Source: Gammaproteobacteria bacterium
Lineage (GTDB): Bacteria; Pseudomonadota; Gammaproteobacteria; Pseudomonadales; Azotimanducaceae
Assembly (NCBI GenBank): GCA_002694945.1
Contig: NZNP01000058.1
Location: 4,904 to 15,628 of the forward strand
Length of the DNA stretch: 10,725 nt
Direction: 5' to 3'
Position 1 is the first letter of the stretch. Every line of letters begins with the position of its first letter. Made by a program: the position numbers and the translations under genes. This document shows positions 9,460-10,725 of this stretch, piece after piece. The notes under the pieces were generated by a model. That model was not told where the DNA came from, ran no database searches, and saw nothing but the letters and a program-made list of their open reading frames with translations.

Positions 9460-9494
9460 TTATCTCGCCAAAATCGCTTTTGCGTTATCTCGCC
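9460..9494 (-). repeat. Ten-base direct repeat in the rplK leader
   Basis: GGCGAGATAA (minus strand) occurs at 9485-9494 and again at 9460-9469, a 25-base period. The second copy continues into GATAAT, a five-of-six match to a -10 box at 9459-9464, but no good -35 lies 16-18 bp upstream. It could mark the rplK promoter region or a duplicated leader element. Confidence 0.4.
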
Positions 9495-9557
9495 TCAAAG
9501 ACACTCGACTTAAACATTGCTAAAAAACATTTTTCGATAAACCAACTATTTAGCCCT

Positions 9558-10091
9558 TTACCCCTTCTCTACTTGTCCGAAATCCAACTCCACAGGAGTT
9601 GATCGTCCGAATATCGTCACCGCCACCTGTAATCGATTCTTTTCATAATTTACCTCCTCCACGACACCGTTAAAGTCGTTAAAAGGTCCATCTACTACTC
9701 TGACCAATTCACCTGGCTCAAATACTGTCTTTGGCGCGGCACTCTCACTGCCGGCCTGAACCCTTTGAAGGATCGCTTGAGCCTCGCCTTCGCTTATAGA
9801 AGCAGGTTTGTCGGCCTTACCTCCGATAAAACCAAGAACTCGAGGGGTCTCTTTAACCAAGTGCCAGCTATCGTCATCCAAATCCATTTCTACCAGCACA
9901 TACCCTGGAAAGAACTTCCGCTCACTACGTCTTTTTTTACCGGCTCGCATCTCAACGACTTCTTCTGCGGGAACGATGACTTCGCCGAACTTTTCTGAAA
10001 AATCTGAAAGCTCTATCCTCTCTTGTAATGCACGCATAACCTGCTTTTCGAAACCCGAATAGGCATGCACAACATACCAGCGTTTGCTCAC
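9558..10091 (-). CDS. nusG: Transcription termination/antitermination factor NusG
   Basis: NusG binds the RNA polymerase clamp through its NGN domain, suppressing pauses. Through its KOW domain it contacts either Rho or ribosomal protein S10. The protein has 177 residues (E. coli 181). The NGN domain spans about 1-115 ([12 protein letters not shown] at 4-15, then [14 protein letters not shown] at 56-69). A short linker leads to the KOW domain at about 124-177, with [14 protein letters not shown] and [13 protein letters not shown]161 matches E. coli F165, needed for the S10/Rho contact. The start is GTG at 10089-10091, chosen because homology begins at SKRWYVV and GGAGG lies six bases upstream. 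An in-frame ATG 21 codons earlier would only add residues overlapping the secE end. The gene is 11 bp from secE. Confidence 0.97.
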   Translation of the reverse strand: MSKRWYVVHAYSGFEKQVMRALQERIELSDFSEKFGEVIVPAEEVVEMRAGKKRRSERKFFPGYVLVEMDLDDDSWHLVKETPRVLGFIGGKADKPASISEGEAQAILQRVQAGSESAAPKTVFEPGELVRVVDGPFNDFNGVVEEVNYEKNRLQVAVTIFGRSTPVELDFGQVEKG

Positions 10092-10097
10092 GTTGAC

Positions 10098-10102
10098 CCT
10101 CC
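10098..10102 (-). promoter_or_regulatory. Ribosome binding site of nusG
   Basis: GGAGG lies six bases before the GTG start, within a GGGAGGG run that abuts the TAG stop codon of secE. Its spacing supports GTG rather than the upstream in-frame ATG. Its closeness to the secE stop suggests translational coupling. Confidence 0.8.
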
Positions 10103-10468
10103 CTAACCCAGTAAGCCCTGAACGCCCCAACTCAAAGTCGAATCGAGGGCCCAAAGGATCAAGGCGACGAATAGCACAGCGACGACAACAATAAGGGTGG
10201 TCTGGCTAGTTTCCTGTGGGGTTGGCCAAACAACTTTTCTTACCTCGATCCGAGCTTCTTTTGCTAGATCCCAGACTGCAGCACCTTTTTCGGTTTGCAG
10301 AGCTACCGCAAGGGCTACGGACGCAATGAGCACCCCAGCCATTGCGCGGTAAAGCGCTTCCACCGCGATATAGTAAGAGTTGGCGTATATACCAGCTGCT
10401 ACAATCGTAACCACCGCAAACCACTTGACTATGTCTAGTCGATGTTCCGCTCTTTCTGCCTTACTCAT
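10103..10468 (-). CDS. secE: Preprotein translocase subunit SecE
   Basis: SecE is the essential inner-membrane subunit that clamps SecY in the SecYEG export channel. The protein has 121 residues (E. coli 127) and the three-helix form typical of gammaproteobacteria. Membrane segments lie at about 13-33 and 40-58, then the amphipathic, highly conserved stretch [16 protein letters not shown] (72-87), and the third membrane segment at about 90-110. The Shine-Dalgarno is weak (GGA about nine bases before the ATG), but the start fits the family length. The secE-nusG pairing is the standard one. It lies 146 bp downstream of tRNA-Trp with no clear promoter in between, so read-through from the tuf/tRNA transcript is possible. 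Confidence 0.97.
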   Translation of the reverse strand: MSKAERAEHRLDIVKWFAVVTIVAAGIYANSYYIAVEALYRAMAGVLIASVALAVALQTEKGAAVWDLAKEARIEVRKVVWPTPQETSQTTLIVVVAVLFVALILWALDSTLSWGVQGLLG

Positions 10469-10501
10469 TTCGTCTTGTCCAGATCCTTTTGTCTAAACTT
10501 T

Positions 10502-10516
10502 TTGACGTCTCGTCAA
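10502..10516. repeat. Short perfect hairpin in the tRNA-Trp/secE spacer
   Basis: TTGACG and CGTCAA form a perfect 6-bp stem with a 3-base loop. On the minus strand it is followed by an A run, not a T run, so it is not an intrinsic terminator. The TTGACG arm resembles a -35 box, but no matching -10 is seen. The rest of the 10469-10614 spacer shows only a 10-bp palindrome (AGCCTAGGCT). Confidence 0.4.
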
Positions 10517-10614
10517 CCATTCAGGTTTCAACTAATATCGATTAATCTGCTCGTTTTCGTGGCTGCTTTCCATCGAGCCTAGGCTTATTTGCCTTACCTT
10601 TTTAGCTAAGCCGT

Positions 10615-10690
10615 TGGCAGGCCAGGAGGGAATCGAACCCCCAACCTGCGGTTTTGGAGACCGCCGCTCTACCAGTTGAGCTACTGGCCT
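10615..10690 (-). tRNA. tRNA-Trp (anticodon CCA)
   Basis: This is a complete 76-base cloverleaf. The acceptor stem is AGGCCAG with CTGGCCT, and the D arm is GCTC-AACTGGTA-GAGC. The anticodon stem GCGGT/ACCGC encloses loop CTCCAAA, with anticodon CCA at 10655-10657. The variable loop has five bases, the T arm is GGGGG-TTCGATT-CCCTC (one G-U), the discriminator is G, and the 3' CCA is encoded. It starts five bases after the tuf stop codon, so it must be cut out of a joint transcript. Confidence 0.98.
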
Positions 10691-10695
10691 ATAAG

Positions 10696-10725
10696 TTATT
10701 CAATTATCTTTGTAACTACGCCCGA
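10696..10725 (-). CDS. tuf: 3' end of an elongation factor Tu gene (partial)
   Basis: The last nine codons and TAA stop of a gene entering from the right edge read SGVVTKIIE. This matches the EF-Tu C-terminus (x-GVV-x-KIIE in pseudomonads and relatives). The gene order tuf - tRNA-Trp - secE - nusG, known from other gammaproteobacteria, supports it. EF-Tu delivers aminoacyl-tRNA to the ribosome. Only ten codons are visible, so the call leans on context. Confidence 0.8.
   Translation of the reverse strand, partial: SGVVTKIIE

Noticed and set aside
10092..10154. A 21-codon N-terminal extension of NusG from an upstream in-frame ATG
   Set aside because: The extension overlaps the secE 3' end, is not found in NusG proteins, and the GTG at 10089-10091 has a well-placed GGAGG.
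10502..10516. TTGACG hairpin before secE as a rho-independent terminator
   Set aside because: No T run follows on either strand at the right distance, and secE would need read-through or its own promoter.
1..10725. Undescribed mobile, defence or biosynthetic system
   Set aside because: Every stretch is accounted for by a standard ribosomal/RNA polymerase gene cluster and its short leaders; no unknown gene, repeat array or insertion was found.

Overview
The window is a conserved piece of housekeeping chromosome from a gammaproteobacterium. All genes lie on the minus strand, so transcription runs from high to low coordinates: tuf (3' end only) - tRNA-Trp(CCA) - secE - nusG - rplK - rplA - rplJ - rplL - rpoB - rpoC (5' part only). 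The lineage call rests on three things: near residue-for-residue agreement of RpoC and RpoB with the Escherichia coli proteins, the presence of the long gammaproteobacterial beta-subunit insertion, and an L10-type leader before rplJ. Placing tRNA-Trp between tuf and secE is the order I associate with Pseudomonas- and Marinobacter-like bacteria rather than enterics. Base composition is moderate. I cannot name the genus.

Layout. At the right edge are the last nine codons of an elongation factor Tu gene, then tRNA-Trp five bases later. A 146-bp spacer leads to secE (protein export channel subunit) and nusG (transcription elongation factor), which are 11 bp apart. A 179-bp leader with a hairpin and a short direct repeat precedes rplK and rplA (ribosomal proteins L11 and L1), which overlap by one base. 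A 237-bp leader carrying the L10 autoregulatory RNA element precedes rplJ and rplL (L10 and L7/L12, the ribosomal stalk). A 106-bp gap with an attenuator-like hairpin separates rplL from rpoB. After a further 85 bp, rpoC starts at TTG and runs off the left edge inside the trigger loop. No gene-free stretch exceeds 300 bp.

Functionally the cluster links the translation GTPase centre (EF-Tu, L11, L10, L12), RNA polymerase (beta, beta prime), the transcription factor NusG, which couples the two machines, and SecE. In E. coli the L1 and L10 proteins repress their own mRNAs, and an attenuator lowers rpoBC expression relative to rplJL. The RNA structures seen here at the matching places suggest the same scheme.

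I found no mobile element, CRISPR array, defence system, phage gene or unknown gene. The open frames on the plus strand are all antisense shadows of these highly conserved genes. What merits a second look is modest: an unusual glycine next to the RpoB rifampicin region, non-ATG starts, leader RNA structures, a longer L10 tail, and the tuf remnant.
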